From: an uncultured Eubacterium sp. | Lineage (GTDB): Bacteria > Bacillota > Clostridia > Lachnospirales > Lachnospiraceae | Assembly: GCA_900547255.1 (NCBI GenBank) | Contig: URGC01000019.1 | Coordinates: 1 to 26,636, forward strand | Direction of reading: 5' to 3' | Length of the DNA: 26,636 nucleotides | Part shown: piece after piece, positions 1 through 8,599 of the stretch | Layout: every line of letters begins with the position of its first letter | How positions within the stretch are numbered: the first letter of the stretch is position 1 | Translations under genes and position numbers: made by a program | The notes under the pieces: model-generated | The model's input: the letters and a program-made list of their open reading frames with translations, nothing else | Database searches by the model: none | What the model was told of the DNA's origin: nothing

Positions 1-3
1 CTT

Positions 4-516
4 ATGCATAAGACAAGGCGTGATGTAGCTGTTACGGAGATTAAGCTTAACAAGGCGACTAATCTTCTTAACAAGACTAAGATTAAATTCGTCAATACAT
101 CAAATGTGCTTGATTACGAGTACACGAAATTCCGGATTAACAATGCTGATGAGCTTGCAAGAAAGTATCAGTGCTATCTTGAGATGAAAGCGGAGCAGCA
201 GCAGATATTAAGGATGACAGCTAATCTTGATGAGGCAGAGACAGAGCTGTTAGGCAAGCTTGACAAGCTGGGAATGAATGACAGTCTGGTATGGCTCTCA
301 CAGGCAAAGGGACTGTATAACCACAATGAGCTTGTCGAGATACGACATGACTTATCTGTTGGAAGACAGAAGATAAGACAGCAGATTGAATACAATGAGA
401 AGCGTATCCAGTCAGCCAAGAATAATATCAAGCGTGTCATGGAAAAGTATCCTCAGTATATGAAGGCTACTATGGAGATACTTGATGAATTCGAACATCG
501 TAACCAGAAAAAGTAG
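4..516 (+). CDS. Coiled-coil hypothetical protein, 5' end probably outside window
   Basis: The frame is open for 170 codons from the first ATG to a TAG stop. It begins three bases from the window edge, so no ribosome site can be judged and the true start may lie upstream. The protein is charged and rich in Lys, Glu, Gln and Asn, with long heptad-like stretches (about residues 10-90 and 110-160). It has no cysteine pair, membrane segment or signal peptide, so it is probably a soluble helical coiled-coil protein. I do not recognise the family. The 3' end is five bases from a giant foldback, which could stop or protect its transcript. The CDS call rests on length and lysine/glutamate-rich composition like neighbouring genes. 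Function is unknown. Confidence 0.6.
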   Translation: MHKTRRDVAVTEIKLNKATNLLNKTKIKFVNTSNVLDYEYTKFRINNADELARKYQCYLEMKAEQQQILRMTANLDEAETELLGKLDKLGMNDSLVWLSQAKGLYNHNELVEIRHDLSVGRQKIRQQIEYNEKRIQSAKNNIKRVMEKYPQYMKATMEILDEFEHRNQKK

Positions 517-521
517 CTTTT

Positions 522-1013
522 AATTAAAACTTCCCGCACCAGCCTCTCAGCCCACAGTACCCGTATTGCTGTCTGGTGCGTAGGAAAATTGTGAAATAAT
601 TGCGTAGATTTGATAGACAATATAATCTGGTTTGAATTTTGTGTCGCTTAACCGAATGAACTATTTTGGTGTGAGTGTCCGGCACAGTCGGACTTAAGTC
701 CTTTGTGTCTAGTGGTTCTAAGGGCGGCTCGACTAAGTATATTAAAGCCGACTTGCTAAAAACGCGCTACGCTTGAACGTTTATCAGTCGGCTTATCTAC
801 AGTCTAACACCGCCCTAAGAACCACACGACAGTCGTCAAAAAGTCCGCCTGTGCCGAACATTCACGCCAAAATTGTACAGGCGTTTAATGGACACAAAAT
901 ATCAAACAAGCCAGATTATGTTGTCATCAAATCAGCAATTATGAGCTTTTCCTACGCACCAGACAGCAATACGGATACTGTGGGCTGAGAGGCTGGTGCG
1001 GGAAGTTTTAATT
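522..1013. repeat. Giant 492-bp inverted repeat (foldback) upstream of pheS
   Basis: The whole gap between the first gene and the pheS promoter is one near-continuous imperfect palindrome centred near 769. The outer arms 522-588 and 947-1013 match at 66 of 67 positions. Inside them 617-645 pairs with 891-923 (with small bulges), 663-695 with 841-873 (29 of 33), 712-727 with 810-825 (15 of 16), and the apex 746-753 with 786-793. Some mismatches would be G:U pairs in one RNA orientation, but they are mixed between strands. Short open frames across it are arm shadows. It could be a MITE-like foldback insertion or the gene of a long hairpin RNA. I see no transposase and no certain target-site duplication. 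Confidence 0.85.
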
Positions 1014-1038
1014 TTTACTACTAATTTAATTAAAAAAC

Positions 1039-1066
1039 TTGCGAAAATAGGCGTATGTGGTACAAT
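1039..1066 (+). promoter_or_regulatory. Promoter of pheST-queA
   Basis: TTGCGA (1039-1044) and TACAAT (1061-1066) are separated by 16 bases and lie about 40 bases upstream of pheS, just outside the foldback. The short leader has no T-box specifier structure or antiterminator that I can see. Confidence 0.65.
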
Positions 1067-1106
1067 GTAGAATAGTTTTGTACTTCGCAAAAACAGGAGG
1101 ATTGTT

Positions 1107-2126
1107 ATGAAAGACAGATTGCAGGGAATCAAGGAGAAGGCATTAGAGCAGATTAAGTCTACTGATTCACTTGATAAGTTGAATGAAATCAGAGTTGCTG
1201 TTCTTGGTAAGAAAGGTGAATTAACAGAAGTGCTCAAGGGCATGAAGGATGTTGCACCAGAGGACAGACCAATGGTAGGACAGCTTGTTAATGAGACAAG
1301 AGAAGCTATCGAGACAGTTCTTGATAATGCTAAGAAGGAACTTTCTGCTAAGAAGCGTGAGCTTCAGATGAAGGCAGAGGTTATTGACGTTACTCTTCCA
1401 GCTAAGAAGAATAATGTTGGACACAGCCATCCTAATACTCTCGCATTAGATGAGATTAAGAAGATATTTATTGGTATGGGATATGAAGTTGATGAGGGAC
1501 CAGAGGTTGAGTATGATTACTACAACTTTGAGGCTCTTAATATTCCAGCTAACCATCCAGCTAAGGATGAGCAGGATACATTCTATATCAATGACAAGAT
1601 AGTTCTTCGTACACAGACTTCACCTGTACAGGCAAGAGTTATGGAGAAGGGTAAGCTTCCAATCAGAATGATTTCACCGGGACGTGTATACAGAGCTGAT
1701 GAGGTTGATGCAACTCATTCACCATGTTTCCATCAGGTTGAGGGACTTGTTATAGATGAGGGAATCACATTTGCTGACCTCAAGGGAACACTTGCTGAAT
1801 TTGCGAAAGAATTGTTCGGACCAGATACTAAGGTTAAGTTCAGACCACATCATTTCCCATTCACAGAGCCTAGTGCTGAGATGGATGTAAGCTGTTTCAA
1901 ATGCGGCGGTAAAGGATGTAGATTCTGTAAGGGTGAGGGCTGGATTGAAATCTTAGGCTGTGGTATGGTTCACCCACATGTATTTGAGCTGTGTGGAATT
2001 GATAAGGATAAATATACTGGATTCGCATTCGGTGTTGGCCTTGAGCGTGTTGCATTGCTTAAGTATGAAATCGATGATATGAGACTTTTATATGAGAATG
2101 ACGCCAGATTCTTAAAGCAGTTCTAA
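1107..2126 (+). CDS. pheS: Phenylalanine-tRNA ligase alpha subunit
   Basis: Catalytic alpha chain of the cytoplasmic (alpha-beta)2 enzyme that activates phenylalanine with ATP and loads it on tRNA-Phe. At 339 residues it has the usual length. An N-terminal coiled-coil tRNA-binding arm (about 1-90) is followed by the class II core. Motif 2 is visible around RVYRADEVDATH, and motif 3 as GFAFGVGLERVALL near the C-terminus. A four-cysteine knuckle (CFKCGGKGCRFC) precedes GCGMVHP, a common variant in clostridia. The start is set by AGGAGG at 1095-1100, seven bases before the ATG. pheT follows after 16 bases, so the two chains are co-transcribed. Confidence 0.97.
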   Translation: MKDRLQGIKEKALEQIKSTDSLDKLNEIRVAVLGKKGELTEVLKGMKDVAPEDRPMVGQLVNETREAIETVLDNAKKELSAKKRELQMKAEVIDVTLPAKKNNVGHSHPNTLALDEIKKIFIGMGYEVDEGPEVEYDYYNFEALNIPANHPAKDEQDTFYINDKIVLRTQTSPVQARVMEKGKLPIRMISPGRVYRADEVDATHSPCFHQVEGLVIDEGITFADLKGTLAEFAKELFGPDTKVKFRPHHFPFTEPSAEMDVSCFKCGGKGCRFCKGEGWIEILGCGMVHPHVFELCGIDKDKYTGFAFGVGLERVALLKYEIDDMRLLYENDARFLKQF

Positions 2127-2142
2127 TAGTTGGAGGAATAGT

Positions 2143-4569
2143 ATGAATACATCATTAAATTGGATAGAGGCAATGGTTTCAGGTCTTGACGTAACAGACC
2201 AGGAATTCAGAGATGCCATGACACTTTCAGGAACTAAGGTTGAGTGCTTCAATGCATTTGATAAGAACCTTGATAAAATAGTAGTTGGACAGATTGTTTC
2301 AGTTGAAAGACACCCAGATGCAGATAAGCTTGTTATCTGCCAGGTTAATGTTGGCAATGGGACTGTACAGATTGTCACAGGTGCACCTAATATTGAAGTT
2401 GGTTCATCAGGACAGAAGGTACCAGTTGTATTAGATGGCGGACGTGTTGCAGGCGGTCATGATGGCGGCGCACTTCCAGAAGATGGAATTAAGATTAAGA
2501 AGGGCAAGTTAAGAGGCGTTGAGTCATATGGTATGATGTGCTCAATCGAGGAGCTTGGTTCTTCAAGAGAATTTTATCCAGATGCACCAGAAGGTGGAAT
2601 ATATATTTTAGGCGATGATGCTGAGGTTGGTTCAGATGCAGTTCATTATCTTGGACTTGATGACACAGTATTTGAGTATGAGATTACTAACAACCGTGTT
2701 GACTGCTACAGTGTAATCGGTATTGCAAGAGAGGCAGCAGCTACATTCAGAAAGCCATTCAACCCACCAGTTGTTAAAGAGACTGGTAATTCGGATGATG
2801 TTAATAATTACATCAAGGTTTCTGTAGAAGCTAAGGACCTCTGCACAAGATACACAGCAAGAGTTGTTAAGAATATACACATTGCTCCATCTCCTAAGTG
2901 GATGCAGCAGAGACTTATGACAGCAGGTATCAGACCTATCAACAACCTTGTTGATATCACTAACTACGTTATGGAAGAGTATGGTCAGCCTATGCATGCA
3001 TATGACCTTGATACAATTGCAGGTAACCAGATTATCGTAAGAACTGCCAGGGATGGTGAGAAGTTCACAACTCTTGATGGTCAGGAGAGAACTCTTGATT
3101 CACAGACACTTGTTATCTGTGATGGTGAGAAGGCAGTTGGTATCGCTGGTATCATGGGTGGAGAGAACTCTATGATAACAGATGATGTTAAGACAATGCT
3201 TTTCGAGGCTGCTACATTTGACGGAACTAACATCAGAAAGAGCACTAAGAGAATTGGTATAAGAACAGATGCTTCTGGTAAGTTCGAGAAGGGACTTGAC
3301 CCAGAAAATGCACTTCTTGCAATGAACAGAGCATGCCAGCTTATCGAGGAGTTAGGCGCAGGTGAAGTTGTTGGTGGAGTTGTTGATGTATATCCTAATC
3401 CAGTAAGCAGGAAGAGAATTAAGTTCGAGCCAGCAAAGTACAATGCATTACTTGGTACATCAGTATCAGAAGAGGATATGCTTTCATACTTTGAGAGACT
3501 TGAGATTGAATACGATAAGGCTTCTAATGAGCTTATTATCCCTACATTCAGACAGGATCTTAACAGAGATGCTGATATCGCAGAGGAAGTTGCAAGATTC
3601 TTTGGATATGATAATATCCCAACAACACTTCCTAAGGGTTCAACAACTATGGGTAAGGTTTCATTTGAGCAGAGCATTGAGGACGTAGCTGGTGAGATTG
3701 CACAGTTCTGCGGTTTCTCTGAGGCTATGACATATTCATTTGAGAGTCCTAAGGTATTTGACAAGTTAAAGCTTTCTGCTGATTCACCATTAAGAAAGAC
3801 TGTTGTTATCTCTAATCCATTAGGAGAGGATTTCTCAGTTATGAGAACACTTCCACTCAATGGTATGCTTACATCACTTTCTACTAACTATAACAGACGT
3901 AACAAGAATGTTAAGTTATATGAGATGGCAAAGGTATATCTTCCAGATGAGGATTCTAATAAGCTTCCAACAGAGAAGGTTATGTTCACATTAGGCTCAT
4001 TTGGTGATGGGGATTTCTTCACAATGAAGGGTGTTGTAGAAGAGTTCCTTGAAAGAGTTGGAATGCGTATTAAGCCAGAGTACGACCCAGAAGCTGGTAA
4101 GACATTCTTACATCCAGGCCGTCAGGCTAATGTTGTATATGATGGAACTGTTATCGGATATCTTGGTGAGATTCACCCAGATGTTGCTGACACATACGGA
4201 ATTGGCGACAGAGCTTACGTTGCAGTTATCGACCTTGACGAGGTAACTAAGCTTGCAAGCTTTGATAGAAAGTTCGTTGGAATCGCCAAGTTCCCAGCAG
4301 TTACAAGAGATATCAGTATGCTTGTTCCTAAGAATATTCTTGTTGGAACAATCGAGCAGATTATTGAGAAACGTGGCGGCAGTCTTGTTGAGAGCTTCAA
4401 CCTCTTCGATATATATGAGGGTGAGCAGATTCAGGAAGGCTTTAAGTCAGTAGCTTACACAATATCATTCAGAGCAAAAGACAGAACTCTTGAAGATAAG
4501 GATATCACTCCAATAATGGAGAACATTCTTAATGATCTTTCTGATATAGGAATCGAGCTTAGGAGTTAA
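2143..4569 (+). CDS. pheT: Phenylalanine-tRNA ligase beta subunit
   Basis: Beta chain of the same synthetase, with tRNA recognition and editing roles. It has 808 residues, normal for bacteria. The domain order fits the family: an EMAP-like tRNA-binding domain (about 40-150), a B3/B4 editing domain (about 210-385), a B5 domain (about 405-475), a catalytic-like core, and a C-terminal FDX-ACB anticodon-binding domain (about 715-808, starting near FPAVTRDISMLV). GGAGG sits eight bases upstream of the ATG. The final codons contain AGGAG, which serves as the ribosome site of queA two bases downstream, so translation of the two is probably coupled. Confidence 0.97.
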   Translation: MNTSLNWIEAMVSGLDVTDQEFRDAMTLSGTKVECFNAFDKNLDKIVVGQIVSVERHPDADKLVICQVNVGNGTVQIVTGAPNIEVGSSGQKVPVVLDGGRVAGGHDGGALPEDGIKIKKGKLRGVESYGMMCSIEELGSSREFYPDAPEGGIYILGDDAEVGSDAVHYLGLDDTVFEYEITNNRVDCYSVIGIAREAAATFRKPFNPPVVKETGNSDDVNNYIKVSVEAKDLCTRYTARVVKNIHIAPSPKWMQQRLMTAGIRPINNLVDITNYVMEEYGQPMHAYDLDTIAGNQIIVRTARDGEKFTTLDGQERTLDSQTLVICDGEKAVGIAGIMGGENSMITDDVKTMLFEAATFDGTNIRKSTKRIGIRTDASGKFEKGLDPENALLAMNRACQLIEELGAGEVVGGVVDVYPNPVSRKRIKFEPAKYNALLGTSVSEEDMLSYFERLEIEYDKASNELIIPTFRQDLNRDADIAEEVARFFGYDNIPTTLPKGSTTMGKVSFEQSIEDVAGEIAQFCGFSEAMTYSFESPKVFDKLKLSADSPLRKTVVISNPLGEDFSVMRTLPLNGMLTSLSTNYNRRNKNVKLYEMAKVYLPDEDSNKLPTEKVMFTLGSFGDGDFFTMKGVVEEFLERVGMRIKPEYDPEAGKTFLHPGRQANVVYDGTVIGYLGEIHPDVADTYGIGDRAYVAVIDLDEVTKLASFDRKFVGIAKFPAVTRDISMLVPKNILVGTIEQIIEKRGGSLVESFNLFDIYEGEQIQEGFKSVAYTISFRAKDRTLEDKDITPIMENILNDLSDIGIELRS

Positions 4570-4571
4570 GT

Positions 4572-5603
4572 ATGGATTTACATGATTTTTATTATGATCT
4601 GCCACAGGAACTGATTGCACAGGATCCTCTGGCAGACCGTTCGAGTTCAAGACTTATGGTGCTTGACAGAGAAACAGGCAGGACAGAGCATAAGATATTC
4701 AAGGACATTATTGATTATCTTAATCCGGGCGACTGTCTTGTTATCAATGATACTAAGGTTATACCAGCCAGACTTATCGGCGAAAAGGTTGATACAGGTG
4801 CGGCTATAGAGGTACTTCTTCTCAAGAGAAAAGAGGACATGGTTAACACATGGGAAGTGCTTGTTAAGCCGGGCAAGAAAGCCAAAATCGGAGCTAAAAT
4901 CAGTTTTGGCGGTGGCAGGCTTATAGGTGAGGTTGTTGATATTGTTGAAGAGGGAGACAGACTGATTCAGTTTACATTTGATGGAATATTTGAAGAAATT
5001 CTTGATGAACTCGGTCAGATGCCGCTTCCACCATATATCACCCACAAGCTTGAGGATAAGAACAGATACCAGACTGTATATGCTGTGCATGAGGGTTCAG
5101 CAGCGGCACCTACAGCAGGTCTTCATTTTACGAAGGAACTTCTGGCTCAGATTGAAGCCAAGGGGATTAAGATTGCGAGAGTAACTCTTCATGTGGGACT
5201 TGGAACATTCAGACCAGTTAAGGTTGAGAATATCTTAGACCACCACATGCATTCTGAGTATTATGAGGTGACACAGGAGGCGGCGGATATTATTAACAAT
5301 ACCAAGGCTTCAGGTGGAAGGGTTATTGCAGTAGGTACAACAAGTACAAGAACACTTGAATCTGTCGCTGATGCACACGGCTGTATCAAGGCTTGCAGGG
5401 GATGGACAGATATATTTATCTATCCGGGATATGAATTCAAGGTAATCGACTGTCTTATAACTAATTTCCATCTTCCAGAGTCAACTCTTGTAATGCTTGT
5501 ATCAGCTCTTGCAGGAAGAGAACATGTGCTTGCGGCTTATGAGGAGGCTGTGAAGGAAAAATACAGATTCTTCTCATTTGGCGATGCTATGTTTATTAAG
5601 TAG
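4572..5603 (+). CDS. queA: S-adenosylmethionine:tRNA ribosyltransferase-isomerase
   Basis: QueA moves the ribosyl part of SAM onto preQ1 at the wobble position of GUN-anticodon tRNAs to make epoxyqueuosine, in the cytoplasm. It has 343 residues, the usual length. Family signatures are visible: LPQELIAQDPLADR near the N-terminus, TAGLHFT in the middle, GTTSTRTLES, and TNFHLPESTLVMLVSAL near the end. The ATG lies two bases after the pheT stop and uses the AGGAG in the last pheT codons. The context is a tRNA-function operon (pheS-pheT-queA). A nested hairpin with a T-run at 5668-5775 probably ends the transcript. No tgt gene is next to it. Confidence 0.97.
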   Translation: MDLHDFYYDLPQELIAQDPLADRSSSRLMVLDRETGRTEHKIFKDIIDYLNPGDCLVINDTKVIPARLIGEKVDTGAAIEVLLLKRKEDMVNTWEVLVKPGKKAKIGAKISFGGGRLIGEVVDIVEEGDRLIQFTFDGIFEEILDELGQMPLPPYITHKLEDKNRYQTVYAVHEGSAAAPTAGLHFTKELLAQIEAKGIKIARVTLHVGLGTFRPVKVENILDHHMHSEYYEVTQEAADIINNTKASGGRVIAVGTTSTRTLESVADAHGCIKACRGWTDIFIYPGYEFKVIDCLITNFHLPESTLVMLVSALAGREHVLAAYEEAVKEKYRFFSFGDAMFIK

Positions 5604-5667
5604 TGGTGTTGACTTAAATAGAGATAGGTATTAAGTGCAGAGACGCTGATTATAATAAGTCTTATTT

Positions 5668-5775
5668 TCAATGATTTTCTTTATAACGAGGAATTGTTCT
5701 GAAAAATCCAACTTTCTTTAAAATGTTGGATCTTTTGAGATGATTTTACCATATAAAGAAAATCATTGATTTTTT
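5668..5775 (+). terminator. Nested stem-loop with T-run after queA
   Basis: An 18-bp perfect outer stem (5668-5685 with 5752-5769) encloses a second 7-bp hairpin (5706-5712 with 5725-5731) and is followed by six T residues. This fits an intrinsic terminator, but it is far larger than usual. A structured leader of the following transporter gene is the alternative. Confidence 0.55.
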
Positions 5776-5872
5776 ATGTGCCTAAATCTGGCAATTTTGG
5801 ATTTTTCTATGTATAAATGCAATATAAGAGCCAAAAACAAGTCAATAAGAATTTAAGGAGAAGAAAATAAAA

Positions 5873-6832
5873 ATGAGTGAAACACAAAAGAGACAGGAAT
5901 TCCTGCAAAAGACGTGGGTGGTATGTGCATTAGCACTTGTGTGTACATTTTTATGGGGAAGTGCGTCTCCATGCATTAAGCTTGGATATGCATTGTTTGA
6001 AATTCCTTCAAGTGAGACATGGAGCCAGGTATTGTTTGCAGGTACAAGATTTATTCTTGCAGGAATACTCACAATAATTATCGGAAGTATTCTTGGAAAA
6101 GAAGTGCTGCTTCCGACAAAGCGGTCATTTCCTAGTATTATCAAGCTGTCTATATTCCAGACAATATTGCAGTATATATTCTTTTATATTGGGCTTGCGC
6201 ATAACAGTGGAGTGAAGGCATCAATAATCAATGGCTCAAATACATTTTTTGTAATACTTGTTTCGTGTCTTATATTCAGACAGGAGAAGCTTAGCGTTAA
6301 AAAGGTTATTGGATGCGTAATTGGATTTGCCGGCGTAATTGTTGTCAGCATGAATGGACAAAAGATTGATATGAACTTAAGCCTCATGGGGGATGGAAGC
6401 CTTTTCCTGTGTGCGTTATCATATGCATTTTCATCATGCCTTATGAAGAATTACTCTAAGAAAGACAACCCGGTTATGCTGAGTGGTTATCAGTTCATAT
6501 TCGGTGGAATTGTAATGGTAATCTTGGGAATTGCAATGGGCGGAAGAATTACACATGTGTCTGTCAGTGCGGTGCTTATGTTATTCTATCTTGCGTGTAT
6601 ATCGGCAGTTGCTTATTCACTGTGGGGAATTCTTTTGAAGTATAACCCTGTATCAAAGGTTGCTATATTTGGATTCACTAACCCTGTGTTCGGCGTGCTT
6701 TTATCAGCATGGTGGCTTCATGAGGGCAGCAAGGAATTAGGAATAAATGCATTGATAGCACTTATACTTGTGTGTATAGGAATATGTATTGTTAATGTTA
6801 AGATTGAAAGGCGTGGAAAGAAAGCGGCATAA
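5873..6832 (+). CDS. EamA/DMT-family transporter
   Basis: Integral membrane protein of 319 residues with about ten hydrophobic helices arranged as two EamA repeats (about 18-145 and 165-310). It resembles drug/metabolite-superfamily exporters of small metabolites. The first helix carries the typical LWGSASPCIKLG stretch and the second half has CISAVAYSLWG. The end is basic (ERRGKKAA), consistent with a cytoplasmic C-terminus. AAGGAG lies about a dozen bases upstream of the ATG. The gene stands alone between a terminator-like structure and a convergent ATPase gene, so no substrate can be inferred from neighbours. A weak promoter may lie near 5797-5826. Confidence 0.9.
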   Translation: MSETQKRQEFLQKTWVVCALALVCTFLWGSASPCIKLGYALFEIPSSETWSQVLFAGTRFILAGILTIIIGSILGKEVLLPTKRSFPSIIKLSIFQTILQYIFFYIGLAHNSGVKASIINGSNTFFVILVSCLIFRQEKLSVKKVIGCVIGFAGVIVVSMNGQKIDMNLSLMGDGSLFLCALSYAFSSCLMKNYSKKDNPVMLSGYQFIFGGIVMVILGIAMGGRITHVSVSAVLMLFYLACISAVAYSLWGILLKYNPVSKVAIFGFTNPVFGVLLSAWWLHEGSKELGINALIALILVCIGICIVNVKIERRGKKAA

Positions 6833-6853
6833 GGGCATAATAAAATATGCCCT
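6832..6853. terminator. Short hairpin after the EamA gene
   Basis: A perfect 8-bp stem (6832-6839 with 6846-6853, six-base loop) starts on the stop codon. It lacks a clear T-run, so its terminator role is tentative. The rest of the 118-bp gap to the convergent ATPase gene shows nothing I can name. Confidence 0.35.
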
Positions 6854-6971
6854 ATAAATCCATGTACGTGTAAGCAGGTTGCGTATAATGAGAAGTTTCC
6901 ATTTGCTTCCAATCAGTGAAACGGTTGTTGCTACAGGACTTTACATATCCGCAACAAGAGTTTACATTGTA

Positions 6972-8267
6972 TTATTTTTCAAGAACTTGCGGGTCAAGAA
7001 GGAAATCATAGATATTCACGGTCAAAATACCATAGTTGTCATAGTACGGCTGTACAATATCTTTTGTAATAACAATCTTCTTGAAAGAATCGTCTATCTT
7101 TCTAAACGGCCTGATTTCCTGAGTACGTTTCGCTTCATCAGGTAATGAATACGCTGACTGAATATAATATCTGGAAGAACCAAGATTGCATACAAAATCA
7201 ACTTCCAGCTGTTTACGGGTTACCTTTCCTTTCTGGTCTTTCTCCGCAATGGTGACAACGCCAACATCCACGCTGTATCCACGCATACGCAATTCATTAT
7301 AAATCATATTCTCCATGGAATGTGTCTGCTCAAACTGACGGAAGTTAATCCTTGCGTTGCGAAGCCCAAGATCAGAGAAATAGTATTTCTTTGGAGTTTC
7401 AATATATGCCTTACCCTTGATGTCATATCTCTGCGCTGATTCAATCAAGAAAGAATCCTCAAAACAATCCAGATATTTCTTGATCGTTTTAGAAGTGATT
7501 TTGGACTTCTTTACAGTCTTAAAGGTATTCTTTAACTTCTCAGGATTGGTCAGAGAACCAATAGCAGAGGAAAGGATATTCAGCAGATCTTCCAGTTCTC
7601 CAATATTTTTAATCCGGTTACGCTTGAAAATGTCTCGAATATAAATTTCGCTAAAAAGGTTTTGCAATGCTGCCGCCTTATCGCTGCTACCTTCACGAAG
7701 AACGACCAGCGGGATTCCTCCATAAAGCATATATTCAGACAATCCCATATACTTGTCGCCTTTGTAAAACGACATAAATTCCGAAAAACTCAGTGGATAC
7801 ATATGAACTTCGTCTCCACGTCCGGCAAACTCCGTAACAATGTCTTTGGACAGGAATTTTGCATTACTTCCGGTTACGAATACATCCATATTATCTTTAC
7901 GCAGATAACCATTCAATACAGATTCAAAGCAGTCCATCAGCTGAACTTCATCCAAAAGCAGATAATACATTCCATCCGTGGTAACTTGGGAACGGATATA
8001 TGCCATAAATTTCTCCGGATCAACTCCACGTTTTTCTTTTTCAATCTTGATAAGACTTTCGCCAATCAAATACAAGTCATCTGCGGAGTCAAAAGCAAAA
8101 CGAATAATATGGTCAGCAGGGACACCTGACTCTAACAAGTGATTATAGAATATATTATTCAGCAGATAGGACTTTCCGCATCTGCGAATACCTGTAATCA
8201 CCTTAATCAAACCATTATTCTTTCTTCTAATCAATTTATCTAAGTAAAAATCTCTACGAATCTCCAT
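6972..8267 (-). CDS. AAA ATPase with DUF4143-type C-terminus
   Basis: A 431-residue member of the widespread prokaryotic AAA_14/DUF4143 ATPase group, whose biological role is poorly understood. The Walker A motif is GIRRCGKS (26-33) and Walker B is YYLLLDEVQ (about 101-109). A helical middle part is followed by a C-terminal domain (about 290-420) with the YFSDLGLRN and ENMIYNELRMRGY signatures. Its nuclease-like strand core is degenerate: LEVDFV is present but the expected K is replaced in YIQSAY. AGGAGG (8274-8279) sits seven bases before the ATG. The gene stands alone, behind a promoter flanked by two long direct repeats, which suggests its own regulation. Confidence 0.9.
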   Translation of the reverse strand: MEIRRDFYLDKLIRRKNNGLIKVITGIRRCGKSYLLNNIFYNHLLESGVPADHIIRFAFDSADDLYLIGESLIKIEKEKRGVDPEKFMAYIRSQVTTDGMYYLLLDEVQLMDCFESVLNGYLRKDNMDVFVTGSNAKFLSKDIVTEFAGRGDEVHMYPLSFSEFMSFYKGDKYMGLSEYMLYGGIPLVVLREGSSDKAAALQNLFSEIYIRDIFKRNRIKNIGELEDLLNILSSAIGSLTNPEKLKNTFKTVKKSKITSKTIKKYLDCFEDSFLIESAQRYDIKGKAYIETPKKYYFSDLGLRNARINFRQFEQTHSMENMIYNELRMRGYSVDVGVVTIAEKDQKGKVTRKQLEVDFVCNLGSSRYYIQSAYSLPDEAKRTQEIRPFRKIDDSFKKIVITKDIVQPYYDNYGILTVNIYDFLLDPQVLEK

Positions 8268-8282
8268 ACGATAACCTCCTCG

Positions 8283-8320
8283 GGGAAGATTTTTGCAACC
8301 TAATACATTTTTCTGTTCTA
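8283..8320 (-). repeat. 38-bp direct repeat, proximal copy (ATPase leader)
   Basis: It matches 8367-8404 at 35 of 38 positions in direct orientation. It covers the predicted transcription start and leader of the ATPase gene and stops next to its ribosome site. Confidence 0.85.
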
Positions 8321-8348
8321 TATTACCAAATCGTAACCTTTAAATCAA
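8320..8348 (-). promoter_or_regulatory. Promoter of the ATPase gene
   Basis: Reading the minus strand, TTGATT (8348-8343) and TAATAT (8325-8320) are separated by 17 bases. The promoter lies between the two 38-bp repeats. Confidence 0.65.
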
Positions 8349-8366
8349 TATGTATAGCTGACTTTA

Positions 8367-8404
8367 GGGAAGATTTTTGCAACTTAACACAGTTTTCTGT
8401 TCTA
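8367..8404 (-). repeat. 38-bp direct repeat, distal copy
   Basis: Second copy, 84 bp from the first and just upstream of the -35 box of the ATPase promoter. Three substitutions separate the copies. It could be an operator or the relic of a leader duplication. Confidence 0.85.
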
Positions 8405-8550
8405 AAACTTATTATTTTCTACAATAACATGGATACTTCCTTTTGGGACATCGCCATCCAACTTAAATGAGACCTATGATAATGCAGATATTGCCTCATG
8501 GCTTGAAAGTAACAGATAATTGATGACAAATGCTGTAAATTATGATATAT
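8405..8550 (+). other. Possible degraded gene tail
   Basis: No intact gene is present. One plus-strand frame reads a plausible C-terminal peptide ending NADIASWLESNR before a TAA near 8518, followed by a good terminator at 8551. It may be the remnant of a lost gene. The family is not recognised and the call is weak. Confidence 0.2.
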
Positions 8551-8599
8551 TAAGTGTGCTGTGTGCTCTAAGCATGCAGCACACTTATTGTATTTTTAT
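8551..8599 (+). terminator. Intrinsic terminator upstream of rnpB
   Basis: TAAGTGTGCTG (8551-8561) pairs with CAGCACACTTA (8577-8587), with extra pairing inside the loop, and a T-rich tail follows. It ends whatever is transcribed from the left, and its tail overlaps the rnpB -35 box. Confidence 0.6.

Noticed and set aside
773..988. A 71-codon open frame inside the first foldback
   Set aside because: It lies wholly within the inverted repeat, has no ribosome site and reads as low-complexity sequence. It is explained by the arms.
3081..3860. A 259-codon minus-strand frame
   Set aside because: It is antisense to the conserved body of pheT. Its Ser/Leu-rich composition is typical of a shadow frame.
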